From Microvirga puerhi (GTDB lineage Bacteria; Pseudomonadota; Alphaproteobacteria; Rhizobiales; Beijerinckiaceae): 64,000 bases of DNA. Of this stretch, positions 34,835 through 44,715 are shown one piece after another. The stretch is taken from assembly GCF_020089865.1 (NCBI RefSeq), contig NZ_JAIRBM010000009.1:124001-188000 (forward strand). Reading direction: 5' to 3'. Numbering within the stretch: position 1 is the first letter of the stretch; each line of letters opens with the position of its first letter. A model generated the notes under the pieces. It saw only the letters and a program-made list of their open reading frames with translations, was not told the origin of the DNA and searched no databases. The position numbers and the translations under genes are program-made.

Positions 34835-35830
34835 ATGGCATCAGCATCGCTTCTCCCCTCCTCTCCTGACCAAGCCGTGTCCTCGGCTCTGCGCACCCTT
34901 GCCACCGAGCGGGATGGCCTCTCCGCCCTCATGGAGGCCCTCGACGGCGGCCTGGGAGCCCTTTTCTCGGACGCGGTCGAGCGGATCGCGGCCGCGCGCG
35001 GCCGGGTCATCGTCACCGGCATCGGCAAATCGGGCCATATCGCGCGCAAGATCGTCGCGACGCTCGCCTCGACCGGCACGCCAGCCCATTACGTTCATCC
35101 CGCCGAAGCCAGCCATGGCGATCTCGGCATGGTGCAGCCGGACGACGTGATCGTTGCCCTGTCCTGGTCCGGCGAGGCTACCGAGCTTGCCGACATCATC
35201 GCCTATGCCAAGCGCTTCCGGGTCCTGTTGATCGCGCTAACATCGAATACGGCCTCGACGCTCGGCCGCGCTGCCGATATCTGCCTGACCATGCCCAAGG
35301 CTAACGAGGCCTGTCCCAACGGGCTGGCTCCGACCACCTCCACCACCATGACGCTTGCCCTCGGAGATGCGTTAGCCGTAGCGCTCCTCGAAAAGCGTGG
35401 ATTCACGGCGGAGCATTTCCGGGTCTTCCACCCGGGCGGGAAGCTCGGCGCGCGTCTCAAGCTCGTTCGCGACGTCATGCATCAGAACGAACGCCTGCCC
35501 ATCGTCGGAGCCGACGCGCTCATGGGCGAGGCGATCGAAGAGATCGGCCGCAAGGGCTTCGGATCCGTGATCGTGGTCCATCCGGACGGCACACTCGCCG
35601 GGATCGTCACCGACGGGGACCTGCGCCGAAACCTGAGGCCCGATCTCGGTACCTTGCCCGTTACCGCCGTGATGACCAGGACGCCGCGCACCATTGCTCC
35701 GGACGATCTCCTGGCCTCGGCTCTCGAGATTCAGGAAAGCTCCAAGATCACGGCGCTGATCGTCGTCGAGAACCGTCGTCCGGTCGGCCTCGTGCATTAT
35801 CTCGATCTTCTGCGTGTCGGAGCAGCCTAA
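34835..35830 (+). CDS. kdsD: Arabinose-5-phosphate isomerase (KdsD/KpsF)
   Basis: A 331-residue isomerase converting ribulose 5-phosphate to arabinose 5-phosphate, first step of Kdo synthesis for lipopolysaccharide. The SIS domain spans about residues 50-185 (RVIVTGIGKSGHIARKI, HPAEASHGDLGMV, LSWSGEATEL), followed by two CBS domains (about 205-330; LPIVGADALMGEAI, IVTDGDLRRNL). It starts 50 bp after galU on the same strand. Its stop codon overlaps the end of the convergent nfeD gene by 4 bp. Confidence 0.92.
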   Translation: MASASLLPSSPDQAVSSALRTLATERDGLSALMEALDGGLGALFSDAVERIAAARGRVIVTGIGKSGHIARKIVATLASTGTPAHYVHPAEASHGDLGMVQPDDVIVALSWSGEATELADIIAYAKRFRVLLIALTSNTASTLGRAADICLTMPKANEACPNGLAPTTSTTMTLALGDALAVALLEKRGFTAEHFRVFHPGGKLGARLKLVRDVMHQNERLPIVGADALMGEAIEEIGRKGFGSVIVVHPDGTLAGIVTDGDLRRNLRPDLGTLPVTAVMTRTPRTIAPDDLLASALEIQESSKITALIVVENRRPVGLVHYLDLLRVGAA

Positions 35831-36276
35831 GGATCATCCACCACGAGGGTCGAGCCCTCGACCTTGACGACACGGACCCGGGCGCCGGCGAACCGGTCTG
35901 CGCCGGTGACGCGCCAGGAACTGTCATCGACACGGATGCGTCCCTCGCCGTCTCTGATCGGCGCTTCGAGGACGAAGACACGCCCCACGAGGGATTCGCC
36001 GCGACGGTTAAGGAATTCGGCCTGGGTGTCCGGCTGCAGCCTCGGACGCGTCAGGGCCCGTCCGACGAGGACTGCACTAACCGAGAGAACAGCGAAGACG
36101 AGGGCGGAGGCCTGCCACGAGAGGCCGAAAATGCCGTCGATGACGCCTGTGACGAGAGCCGCCAGCCCAAGCCAGATGAAGAAGACTCCCGGCGCCAGAA
36201 GTTCGACACCGGCGAGAAGAAGGCCCAAAATGATCCAGGCCCAGGCGCCGAGCCTCATAAAGGCCTCGACGATCAT
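35827..36276 (-). CDS. NfeD family protein
   Basis: A 149-residue inner-membrane protein. Two to three hydrophobic segments (AWIILGLLLAGVELLAPGVFFIWLG and ASALVFAVLSVSAVLVG) precede a soluble OB-fold-like NfeD domain (GRVFVLEAPIRDGEGRIRVDD, RVRVVKVEGSTLVVDD). NfeD proteins pair with SPFH/stomatin proteins in membrane microdomains. Its start overlaps the stop of the SPFH gene by 4 bp, so the pair is translationally coupled. Confidence 0.9.
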   Translation of the reverse strand: MIVEAFMRLGAWAWIILGLLLAGVELLAPGVFFIWLGLAALVTGVIDGIFGLSWQASALVFAVLSVSAVLVGRALTRPRLQPDTQAEFLNRRGESLVGRVFVLEAPIRDGEGRIRVDDSSWRVTGADRFAGARVRVVKVEGSTLVVDDP

Positions 36277-37271
36277 GGACGCTCTGCTCCGCCGACGACG
36301 GCAGGCACGCTGCGTGCCGGCTTCTGCGCACTGCCTCCGTCTCCGAAGACCGATCTCGTCAATTCAGCGATGCCGCCGAGGGTCCCGGCAAGTCCCGCCG
36401 CCTCGATGGGGACGATGACGACTTTCTGATTGGGCGCCGTGGCGAGCGCGCGGATCGCATCGATGTATTTCTCCGCGACCAGGAAGTTCGCCGCCGACAG
36501 ATCGCCGCGAGTGATCGCGTCGCTCACCATCGTGGTGGCTTTCGCTTCCGCCTCCGCCTGACGCTCGCGCGCCTCAGCATCTCGGAACGCCGCCTCCTTG
36601 CGACCTTCCGCTGCCAGAATCTGCGATTGTTTCTGTCCCTCGGCGCGCAGGATTTCTGACTGGCGCATGCCTTCCGCTTCGAGGACTGCGGCGCGCTTGT
36701 CCCGTTCCGCCTTCATCTGACGGGCCATGGCGCCGGCCAGATCTGCCGGCGGCACGATATCCTTGATCTCCACGCGGGTGACCTTCGCGCCCCAGGGCGA
36801 TGCCGCCGCATCGACCACCCGCAGGAGACGCTCATTGATCTCATCCCGGTGAGACAGGAGCTGATCGAGATCCATCGAGCCCACCACAGTGCGGATATTG
36901 GTCATGGTGAGGACGAGGAGCGCCTGGTTGAGGTTTGAGACCTCATAGGAGGCGCGCGCCGCATCGAGTACTTGAAAGAAAGCGACCGCATCGATGGTGA
37001 CGCCCGCATTGTCGCGGGTGAAAGCTTCCTGGCTCGGAACGTCGAGGACCTGCTCCATGACGTTCACCTTCTTGCCGATCTGCTCCACGTAGGGGACGAT
37101 GAGGCCGAGGCCCGGGCTCAAGGTGCGCGAATAGCGGCCGAAGCGCTCCACCGTATAGGCATAGCCCTGCGGAACCGTCCTGATTCCCATCGCGATCGTC
37201 AGAATGACGACGAAGACGAGAACGATGACGAAGATATCGAAACCACTCAACACAGGACGGCCTCCAGGCAA
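36273..37271 (-). CDS. SPFH/Band 7 (stomatin, QmcA-like) protein
   Basis: A 332-residue membrane-anchored SPFH protein. One N-terminal transmembrane segment (FDIFVIVLVFVVILTIAMGI) is followed by the SPFH domain (QGYAYTVERFGRYSRTLSPG, VMEQVLDVPSQEAFTRDNA, VGSMDLDQLLSHRDEINERL) and an Ala/Glu-rich coiled coil (about 190-250, KRAAVLEAEGMRQSEILRAE). Such proteins form large oligomers in lipid-ordered patches and modulate membrane proteases. It is the first gene of the coupled pair with NfeD. Confidence 0.9.
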   Translation of the reverse strand: MPGGRPVLSGFDIFVIVLVFVVILTIAMGIRTVPQGYAYTVERFGRYSRTLSPGLGLIVPYVEQIGKKVNVMEQVLDVPSQEAFTRDNAGVTIDAVAFFQVLDAARASYEVSNLNQALLVLTMTNIRTVVGSMDLDQLLSHRDEINERLLRVVDAAASPWGAKVTRVEIKDIVPPADLAGAMARQMKAERDKRAAVLEAEGMRQSEILRAEGQKQSQILAAEGRKEAAFRDAEARERQAEAEAKATTMVSDAITRGDLSAANFLVAEKYIDAIRALATAPNQKVVIVPIEAAGLAGTLGGIAELTRSVFGDGGSAQKPARSVPAVVGGAERP

Positions 37272-37316
37272 CGGAGTTGCAGGATCTTCAACCTATCCCA
37301 AACCGTAGGAAGCGCC

Positions 37317-37366
37317 TAAAGCATTTTCAGCGAAGTGGGCCCGGTTCGCCGTCAAAAAATGCATCC
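37317..37366. repeat. Degenerate Rhizobiales intergenic repeat
   Basis: AAAGCATTTTCAGCGAAGTGG, CCGGTTCG and AAAAAATGCAT in order, with outer arms GCATTTT/AAAATGC, resemble a very common rhizobial interspersed palindrome. This copy has several changes in the middle. Confidence 0.5.
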
Positions 37367-37536
37367 TGCCAAAGAAAAGGGATGCTTCCTCGTCAGTGGA
37401 AACAGCTCTAGAGCGCGACCGTGCCGAGCAATGGCCTCCGTTCAAAAGCGTCGGCCCCGAAGCACATCCACTTCGAGGCCGATCAGTCTTCTCAATGGAG
37501 GAAGGTCGCCGGACAAGAGACCGGGCTGTTTCGCTC

Positions 37537-39222
37537 CTAAGCTGCTTTCACGTCCGACAGGAAGTCCGCCACCTCGCGGCTCAGGCTTTCCGACTGGCGC
37601 GCCAGTTCCTGCGCCGCACCGAGCACCTGCGTCGCCGCCGCACCGGTCTCTCCGGCACCCGACTGCACTTCGCCGATGCTGCCCGTCACCTGCTCGGTAC
37701 CGCGGGCGGCTTCCTGAACGTTGCGGGAAATCTCCTGCGTGGCAGCGCCCTGCTCTTCGATAGCCGCCGCAATGCCCGTCGAGATCTGCGACATCTCGGT
37801 GATCGTCTGTGCGATTTCATGGATCGCAGCGACCACGTCCTGAGTGGCCTGCTGCACGCTGACGATCTGTGCGCCGATCTCCTCCGTCGCCTTTGCCGTC
37901 TGGCTCGCCAGGTCCTTGACCTCGCTCGCAACGACCGCGAAGCCGCGTCCCGCTTCGCCGGCCCGGGCCGCTTCGATGGTGGCGTTCAGCGCCAGCAGGT
38001 TGGTCTGTCCGGCGATGTTGTTGATGAGAGCGATGACATTGCCGATCTTCTCGGCCGTTCCGGCCAGGGCCTGGACGGTCTCATTGGTGCGCTTCGCGCC
38101 ATCGACCGCTCTGCTGGCGATGTGCGAGGATTGCGTGACCTGGGATGCAATCTCCTGGATGGAAATGGACATCTCCTCCGTGGCGGCGGCGACCGTCTGC
38201 ACGTTGGCGGAAGTCTGGGCGGCGGCCGTCGCCACATGCACCGATTGCCGATTGGTCTGATCCGCAATGGTCGTCATGCCCTGGGCCGTCATCTCCATCT
38301 CGGTCGCAGCGCCCGCCAGTCCCTCTGTCAGAGCGGACACATTCGCCTCGAAACGTCGCGTGAGTTCATCGAGTTTCAGCGCCCGCCGCATCTTCGCGTC
38401 GGCTTCCAGCGCAGCCGCTTCGTCTGCCGCCTGCTTGGCGATGAGCGCCTCCTTGAAGACCTGAACGGCGTCGGCAATCGTGCCGAGTTCGGTCTTCTGG
38501 CCGCGGAACGGAATGGCCGCCGCCAAATCGCCCTGCGCCAGCAGCCCCATCGGATACGTCACCGACGCGATGCCGCGAGAGATCGAGCGGATGAGGAGCG
38601 TTGCCAAAGCCATCGCCACGATTGTTCCGATGGCGAGAACGCCGAGCGTCAGGCTCTGGACATTGGAATAGACATCGGAGGCCTGCGTCCGCGCCGCATT
38701 GGCATTGTCGCGGTTCCATTTCGTCATGCGCGTCAGTGCGGAACTCATCTGCTCGGCGATCGGAACGGCCTTCTGGGAGTTGAGATCCCGAGCCTTCGCA
38801 ACCTCACCGTTGCGGGACAACTCGAGCACGGTCCGGGCTTCCCGATCATAGTCGATCCAGAGCTTCTTGAATTCCTCGAACTGCTTACGATCCTCTGCGC
38901 GATCGATCGTTTTTTCATAGGCTCTCGTGGATTCGTTGATGTTGTCGAGCCGCCAGGAGATCCCCTCCTCGATCTCCTGCGCTTCTTCGCCGTTGGCGAG
39001 CATATGGCGCAGGACGATCGTCTGGAACTCACGAACGTCGGCGTTGAGGGCCCCGATCCTCTGTGACGAAACCAGCCAGCTATCGGCGATTTCAGCCGTC
39101 TGCTGATTGATGTCCCGGAGACCACGTAGGCTGATGAAGCCGAGCACCAGAAGCAGCAGGACGAAGAAGGAAAACGTGCCGATCAGCTTGGCACGAATGG
39201 AGAGGGATCGTAGGGCACGCAT
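37537..39222 (-). CDS. Methyl-accepting chemotaxis protein
   Basis: A 561-residue transmembrane chemoreceptor. TM1 is about residues 12-32 (LIGTFSFFVLLLLVLGFISL), a four-helix-bundle sensor domain (35-185) faces the periplasm, and TM2 is about 188-212. A HAMP region follows, then the methyl-accepting domain with the hairpin tip ALNATIEAARAGEAGRGFAVVASEV, which contacts CheA/CheW. No ligand can be inferred. No che genes adjoin, so it signals through an array encoded elsewhere. Confidence 0.93.
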   Translation of the reverse strand: MRALRSLSIRAKLIGTFSFFVLLLLVLGFISLRGLRDINQQTAEIADSWLVSSQRIGALNADVREFQTIVLRHMLANGEEAQEIEEGISWRLDNINESTRAYEKTIDRAEDRKQFEEFKKLWIDYDREARTVLELSRNGEVAKARDLNSQKAVPIAEQMSSALTRMTKWNRDNANAARTQASDVYSNVQSLTLGVLAIGTIVAMALATLLIRSISRGIASVTYPMGLLAQGDLAAAIPFRGQKTELGTIADAVQVFKEALIAKQAADEAAALEADAKMRRALKLDELTRRFEANVSALTEGLAGAATEMEMTAQGMTTIADQTNRQSVHVATAAAQTSANVQTVAAATEEMSISIQEIASQVTQSSHIASRAVDGAKRTNETVQALAGTAEKIGNVIALINNIAGQTNLLALNATIEAARAGEAGRGFAVVASEVKDLASQTAKATEEIGAQIVSVQQATQDVVAAIHEIAQTITEMSQISTGIAAAIEEQGAATQEISRNVQEAARGTEQVTGSIGEVQSGAGETGAAATQVLGAAQELARQSESLSREVADFLSDVKAA

Positions 39223-39404
39223 ATCAGTTCAGGAGGCCCGCCACATCGCCGTGGAGGCTCGCGCCGCTCTGACGCGAAGAAATCAGGCCAATCTGTCATG
39301 CCCCGGAAAGGGTGAATATTTTCTTGAAAAGATTTGAAATGTTGTTCGAAATCGAAGAGATTTACGTTCGTTATTCGGTTCTTCCGCAAAGGAATTGCAG
39401 TAAG

Positions 39405-39431
39405 AATCGGCCGCAGGTTTAGCGGCCGATT
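39405..39431 (-). terminator. Hairpin downstream of hemH
   Basis: 10-bp stem AATCGGCCGC/GCGGCCGATT with a 7-nt loop, 24 bp after the hemH stop on the minus strand. The following T content is low, so this is a moderate terminator candidate. Confidence 0.55.
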
Positions 39432-39454
39432 AGCCCGTCCGACGATGTTTCGTC

Positions 39455-40516
39455 CTAGATCCAGCCCTGAAGTTCGCGCTCCGCAATGTGGCGGATCACT
39501 CGCATGCCGTCTTCGCTGTCGTTGAGGCACGGCAGATAGGCGAATTGCTCGCCCCCGTGATGCATGAAGATCTCGCGGTTCTCACCGTCGAGCTCCTCGA
39601 GCGTTTCCAGGCAGTCTGCCGAGAAGCCGGGAGCCACGATGGCGAGACGCTTGACACCGCTCTCGGCCAATGCCTGCACCGTCTTGTCCGTATAGGGCTG
39701 GAGCCATTCCGCCGTGCCGAAGCGGGACTGGAAGCTCATGCGGAATGTGTCGGCAGGCCAACCGAAGGCCTCGCGCATCAGGCGCCATGTCTTCACGCAG
39801 TGGCAATGATAGGGATCGCCTTTCAGGAGATATTCCTTCGGAACGCCATGGAAGGAGACGAGGATCACCTCCGGCTCGAAGGGCAGTTTTGCGAGTTCAC
39901 GCTTCATCGACGACACGACCGCATCGATATAGACCGGATCGTCATGATAGGGGGGCGATACCCGCACCGAAGGCTGCCAGCGCATGTCCATCAAGGCCCG
40001 GAAGGCGTGATCGCAGGCCGTCGCGGAGGTGGCGGCGGAGTATTGCGGATAAAGCGGCACCAAGAGAATGCGGTCGCAGCCCTCATCCAGCAACGCCTGA
40101 ATGCGCTCGCGAACCTCCGGTTTGCCATAGCGCATGGCCCAGTCGACAGTGATCCGATCACCGGCAACACTCTTCAGATGCCGGGCAAGATCCTCGGCCT
40201 GTGCGCGGGTGATGGTCTTGAGCGGTCCTTCGTCGCGCTCGTTGTTCCAGATCGTGGCGTAATCGCGTCCCTTCCGACCCGGCCGGGTCGTGAGGATGAT
40301 GAGATTGAGAATCGGCCACCACAGGAGCCGTGGCGTCTCGATAACGCGCCGGTCAGACAGAAATTCCTTCAGATAGCGGCGCATCGGCCAATAGCCGGTG
40401 CCTTCCGGCGTGCCGAGGTTGAGGAGAAGCACCCCGATCCGTCCGCTCCTGATCGTCGGATGGTCCACCGGACGGACCCCCTGGCTGAGATCGGCAAGCT
40501 TGACAGTTTCATTCAT
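39455..40516 (-). CDS. hemH: Ferrochelatase
   Basis: A 353-residue enzyme inserting ferrous iron into protoporphyrin IX. Signature regions are GVLLLNLGTP near the N-terminus, MRYGKP, LVPLYPQYSAATS, the catalytic His in VSFHGVPKEYLLKGDPYHCHC and PGFSADCLETLEE. The conserved PYHCHC cysteines are often linked to a 2Fe-2S cluster or redox response in other species; I infer nothing firm. I start at MNETVKLAD; the upstream in-frame extension is basic and unlike the family. Confidence 0.94.
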   Translation of the reverse strand: MNETVKLADLSQGVRPVDHPTIRSGRIGVLLLNLGTPEGTGYWPMRRYLKEFLSDRRVIETPRLLWWPILNLIILTTRPGRKGRDYATIWNNERDEGPLKTITRAQAEDLARHLKSVAGDRITVDWAMRYGKPEVRERIQALLDEGCDRILLVPLYPQYSAATSATACDHAFRALMDMRWQPSVRVSPPYHDDPVYIDAVVSSMKRELAKLPFEPEVILVSFHGVPKEYLLKGDPYHCHCVKTWRLMREAFGWPADTFRMSFQSRFGTAEWLQPYTDKTVQALAESGVKRLAIVAPGFSADCLETLEELDGENREIFMHHGGEQFAYLPCLNDSEDGMRVIRHIAERELQGWI

Positions 40517-40639
40517 CGAGGGGCCCCTTGGCGCGCCGCGCCTTTTTGATGTGGCTCTAGATAGGTGTTTCCGCGTCGGCAGCCAACAGGACCTCGGGCC
40601 GCGCCCGGCCACAGCTCCGTGAGCGGCTCGCGAAGCACC

Positions 40640-42877
40640 TCAGATGGAAGAAGAGGGGAAGCCGCCAGGCCGAAGAAGGGCATTCAGGGAAACCTTCAAG
40701 CCGGAAGGCTCGAAATCCATCTGGACCGCTGCGTTGAGCTGCGTTGCGAGAACCCGGTGCAGCAAGCGCGATCCAAACCCTTGCCGTTTCGGGGACGCAA
40801 CGGACGGCCCACCCTGCTCCGTCCAGGTCAGCCTGAGCCGCAACCCATCCGGTTCCACGGCAGATTCCCAGCGAACGGCAACGCGGCCGGAAGCGACGGA
40901 GAGCGCCCCGTATTTGGCGGCATTGGTGGTCAACTCATGGACCGCCATGCCGATGGGCACAGCCGCTTCCGAGGGAAGCTCTACGGGGGGGCCGTCCAGG
41001 ACGATCCTCTCGCCAGTCCCATCATTGTAGGGGCTCAGCTCCTTCTCCAGGATCTCACGCAGCGACGCCGTCTGCCATATGGCTTCGGTCAGGAGGGAGT
41101 GCGTGTTGGCGAGCGAGATGATGCGGCCGACGAAGGCCGCATAGAAATCCTCGATGCTCGAGGTGGAACGCGCAGTTGCCCCGACGACGGCCTGAACCGT
41201 TGCGAGCGTGTTCTTGACCCGATGATGCAGCTCGCGGATCAGCAGAGATTGCTGCTTCTGCGCCTGCCTGCGCTCATCGATCTCGTGCTGCGCTGCCTTG
41301 TAGAGATTGCTGTTTTCAAGTGCGATGGCTGCCTGACCGGCAAGCCCCACGACCAGCCGCTCCGCACGGCTAGTGAAGATCCGCGGCTTTTCATGACCAA
41401 ACAGGAGGGCCCCCTCGATGATTCCGGTTCGCGAGATCACCGGAACGGCAAGATAGCTGCGAAGGAGCGGGTGCCAATCGGGAGCACCGCCATGGGGAGC
41501 GTTCTGGCCGTATCGTGGATCGGCAGTGATATCGTCCGATCGCACGATTTTCCCCTCGACCAGCGTCGGGGCGAAGATCGACGTGTGCCGGACCATGGCG
41601 ATATCGGCGAAGGAGCCGCTGAGCTCGCCTGAAATCGCGTAAGGCATGGCGCGCGGGCCGCCCTTGTCGCCGGCACGCATATGCTCGTCCACGTGATAGA
41701 AAAAAGCACCGATCTGCGCGCCCGTCAGCTCGACGCCTGCATCGATCACATATTGGGCGATCTTGTCGAAATCGAGCTCGGCCGCCAGCGCGCGGCCTGT
41801 CCGGTTCAGCACCTCCAACGCACCCGTCTCTTTCCGCAGCTCGCTGGTGCGCAGCGTTACTTCCTTCTCGAGCAGCGCCGCATTGGCCGCCTGCTCCTGG
41901 AATTGATGGGCGGCAACGGCCATAAGCGCGAGCAAGGCGATCAGCGCGAACAGCGCGAAGGAGCCGTAGATCCGGATCTGGTCGACCCAGGGATTCCAAT
42001 AGGCATCCGCCGGGATGCTGACCCTGACGTAGAGCGGAAATTCTCCAAGCCTGTGGTAGGCACCGAGCCGCTCCCTGCCCTCGTTGGCAGCTGTATAAAA
42101 GCCGGCCTCGGGATCGATGGACACCGCCTTGTCGAAAGACGGCTTGTCGATCGGAAGGAAAGAAATGCTGCCTGGGTCCGAAGGATGCTGAGCAATGACC
42201 TTGCCATCGCTGGCGCGGAATAAGCTGACCCGGCTCTTGGCAGGAAGACGCAGCCTTGACCAGTAATCGTTGAAATAGGCGAGAGAGACGGTCACGGAGG
42301 CGACACCGTGAAAACTCCCGTCGGGATGCTGCAGGCGACGGCTGACCATAAAGGTCGGAGTCTTTGTTACCCGCCCGATGATCGGCTCTCCGACGAAGAG
42401 GCCCTGATCTGACCCCACCTGAGCCTGGAAGGCATCGCGATCGCTGGCATGGGAGGCGGGTGTCGGAAACCCGGCGGTCGTCAGGAGAAGCTTGCCTTCC
42501 GGATCATTCAGCCAGATGTCCTCGATATAGGGCAGAGCCTGCTTGACGGCGCGCAGCTGCTCCCAGAGCGCTCGCGCCGGCTCGTGGGCCAGGGTGCTTT
42601 CGGTCTCCACGAGTGCAGCAGTCTGACGCAGGGCGACATCTGTCACCTCCAGAAGGCGCGCCGCATGATCGGCGAGGAAGAAGGCATTGTTCCGGATATC
42701 GTCCACATCCCGCTGGATCAGGCGGCTACGCTGCTCCCAGGCGATGAAGGCAAAGGTGACGACGATGAAGGCGATGCCCAGAAACCCCATGGCGAGGGTC
42801 ATCCGCCCGCGGAAGAGGGACTGGCGGCGCCGTTTCTGAGACAGGATTGAATCCGGCGGGCGGGTCACTTTCTGCAA
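40640..42877 (-). CDS. HWE/HisKA_2-type sensor histidine kinase
   Basis: A 745-residue membrane sensor kinase. TM1 (about 27-48) and TM2 (about 310-333) flank a Cache-like periplasmic domain (RVSLFRASDGKVIAQHPSD, VSRRLQHPDGSFHGVASVTVS). A GAF domain (about 365-520) is cytoplasmic. The phospho-acceptor His is in RELHHRVKNTLATVQ, and the ATP-binding region has MAVHELTTNAAKYGALS; together these mark the HWE/HisKA_2 class of the general stress and light-response kinases. There is no receiver gene beside it, so its partner is elsewhere. It lies 123 bp upstream of hemH on the same strand. Confidence 0.9.
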   Translation of the reverse strand: MQKVTRPPDSILSQKRRRQSLFRGRMTLAMGFLGIAFIVVTFAFIAWEQRSRLIQRDVDDIRNNAFFLADHAARLLEVTDVALRQTAALVETESTLAHEPARALWEQLRAVKQALPYIEDIWLNDPEGKLLLTTAGFPTPASHASDRDAFQAQVGSDQGLFVGEPIIGRVTKTPTFMVSRRLQHPDGSFHGVASVTVSLAYFNDYWSRLRLPAKSRVSLFRASDGKVIAQHPSDPGSISFLPIDKPSFDKAVSIDPEAGFYTAANEGRERLGAYHRLGEFPLYVRVSIPADAYWNPWVDQIRIYGSFALFALIALLALMAVAAHQFQEQAANAALLEKEVTLRTSELRKETGALEVLNRTGRALAAELDFDKIAQYVIDAGVELTGAQIGAFFYHVDEHMRAGDKGGPRAMPYAISGELSGSFADIAMVRHTSIFAPTLVEGKIVRSDDITADPRYGQNAPHGGAPDWHPLLRSYLAVPVISRTGIIEGALLFGHEKPRIFTSRAERLVVGLAGQAAIALENSNLYKAAQHEIDERRQAQKQQSLLIRELHHRVKNTLATVQAVVGATARSTSSIEDFYAAFVGRIISLANTHSLLTEAIWQTASLREILEKELSPYNDGTGERIVLDGPPVELPSEAAVPIGMAVHELTTNAAKYGALSVASGRVAVRWESAVEPDGLRLRLTWTEQGGPSVASPKRQGFGSRLLHRVLATQLNAAVQMDFEPSGLKVSLNALLRPGGFPSSSI

Positions 42878-42997
42878 GGAAAGAATCGCTTCAAAAAGTT
42901 TTGTCGAGCTTGATCATTCGGTTCCGACTTAAGGGCGACGCGAATGGCGGAAGGGAGAAATAGCAGCCCCTCCCCCGTTTTCCAAACGTCAGGACAT

Positions 42998-43030
42998 AAA
43001 AAAGGACCGGAACCGTACAGTTCCGGTCCT
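42998..43030 (-). terminator. Rho-independent terminator of the nucleotidase gene
   Basis: On the minus strand an 11-bp stem AGGACCGGAAC/GTTCCGGTCCT with a 6-nt loop is followed by six T. It begins 17 bp after the nucleotidase stop codon. Confidence 0.88.
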
Positions 43031-43046
43031 TCAATCTGTCACGCCG

Positions 43047-44555
43047 CTAGCGAAGAACGACGCGGCCTTCCACCTTTGGCGCCACCTTGCCGGCCTTGGC
43101 GACGTAGTCGATGACCTGCGACGCCATCAGCTGGCTCGCAGCAACGTCGATGAGCTGCTTCGCGTCCACAAAGGCACGATAGCCGTCGCCGCCCCGGGCC
43201 ATGAAGTCATTCGTCGCGAGCTTGTAGGTCTTGGCCGGATCCAGAGGCTGGCCGTTGATCGTGACCGACTTGATTCGGCTGCCGGGAGGCTCCTTCATGT
43301 CGACCTCGACGATCATGCCGGAGGTCTGCGGGAAGCGGCCGCCGAGCTCGCGCACTTGGCTCACGCCGTTTTCCAGCGCAGCCTTGATCTTGTCGCCGGT
43401 CAATTCGAGCAGAACCGTGGTGTTGCCGAAGGGCATCTCGGACAGGATGTCGCGGCGGGTCAGCTTCTGCCCGGCAGCATATTCCTTGTCGGCACGCAAC
43501 CCACCACCGTTGGTGATGGCGACGTCGGCGCCGACCGAGGCCCGAAGGGCGTCCGCCACCAGATTGCCCATGGCAGCCTCTCCGCCACGCACAGTCGCGC
43601 GCCGGCTATCGAGCGCCGTCTCGGTGACGCCGATCTCCACATCGAGTTCCTTGGAGAGCTTGTCCTCATAGCCCTTCACGACGGCCTCGATCTCCGGATC
43701 AGGCTTGACCGTCGCGCTGTCGATGATCCGGAAATTCGGCGTCCAGGTCACGGTCGCCTTGCCGTCCTTCTCGGTCTTCGTCACCGACAATTCGACGACA
43801 TTGATATAGTTGCCCTGAGATTCGGATTCCGTCACCACGACCTTGCCGTCGTAGAACGCGAGCAGATGCTCGTCATGTCCGCTGAGGATCACATCGGCTC
43901 CGGAGGAACGCGCGAGAAGCATATCGACATCGAGCGGCGTATGAACCACCGCCACCACGATATCGGCACCCTTGGCGCGCAGATCCTTGACCTTGTCGCG
44001 GCCGGTCGCGACCGACGGCTTGAACTTGATATTTCCCGGTGTCGAAACGATGGGCGTATCTTCCGTCGTCAGACCGAAAAAGCCGACCTTGATGCCTTTA
44101 ACATCGACGATCTTGTCGGCCTTGGTATGAGCCGGCATCCCGTCGCCATCGACGATGTTGGTCGCAAGCACGTCGAACTTGGCCTCCGCCATGCGGGCGC
44201 GAAAGGCGTCAGGACCAAGATCGAATTCATGATTGCCCGGCACCATGGCATCGACGCCCATGTGATTGAGGATGTCGATGATATGGGCTCCCTTGTCGAA
44301 GCCAGAGAGAAGCGAAGGCGAGATGGTGTCGCCGGAATGAACGAAGAAGGCATTGCCCTTGGCGCGCTCCTCCTTGATCACCGTCGCGAGCTTGGCAAAG
44401 CCGCCGCGGCCCTTTTCCGGGCTCATCCGGTCGATGTCGTTGGTCTGCACGAAGCGGATCGTCACGGCCTCCTGGGCCAAAGCCGTACCCGACAGAAGCA
44501 GGGAAAACCCAAGAAAGCCGGCGCGCAGGGCGGCCAGCGGACGGCTTTGAAGCAT
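43047..44555 (-). CDS. Periplasmic 5'-nucleotidase/2',3'-cyclic phosphodiesterase-type protein
   Basis: A 502-residue UshA-like protein. A signal peptide ends near GTALAQ. The metallophosphatase domain has FVQTNDIDRM, FFVHSGDTIS, VPGNHEFD and ILSGHDEH; the C-terminal substrate-binding domain includes TNGGGLRADKEY, LTRRDILSEMPFGNTTVLLEL and ARGGDGY. The first motif is Asp-x-Asp where most family members have Asp-x-His, so one metal ligand is altered. It likely scavenges nucleotides in the periplasm. The start with the clearest signal peptide is used. Confidence 0.88.
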   Translation of the reverse strand: MLQSRPLAALRAGFLGFSLLLSGTALAQEAVTIRFVQTNDIDRMSPEKGRGGFAKLATVIKEERAKGNAFFVHSGDTISPSLLSGFDKGAHIIDILNHMGVDAMVPGNHEFDLGPDAFRARMAEAKFDVLATNIVDGDGMPAHTKADKIVDVKGIKVGFFGLTTEDTPIVSTPGNIKFKPSVATGRDKVKDLRAKGADIVVAVVHTPLDVDMLLARSSGADVILSGHDEHLLAFYDGKVVVTESESQGNYINVVELSVTKTEKDGKATVTWTPNFRIIDSATVKPDPEIEAVVKGYEDKLSKELDVEIGVTETALDSRRATVRGGEAAMGNLVADALRASVGADVAITNGGGLRADKEYAAGQKLTRRDILSEMPFGNTTVLLELTGDKIKAALENGVSQVRELGGRFPQTSGMIVEVDMKEPPGSRIKSVTINGQPLDPAKTYKLATNDFMARGGDGYRAFVDAKQLIDVAASQLMASQVIDYVAKAGKVAPKVEGRVVLR

Positions 44556-44715
44556 GGTCGAATGTCCTCGCATGGGGTGGGTCCACCGATGATGAACGGA
44601 AGCTAGGCCTGAAACGTGTCACAGAAGTAACATCCTGTCGACGGCCCCGGTGACCGTATCCTCAGCAGGCCCAGTTCTCTTTGCGGCTGTCGGCGGCTGC
44701 CCGGTGGAGGTTTCC

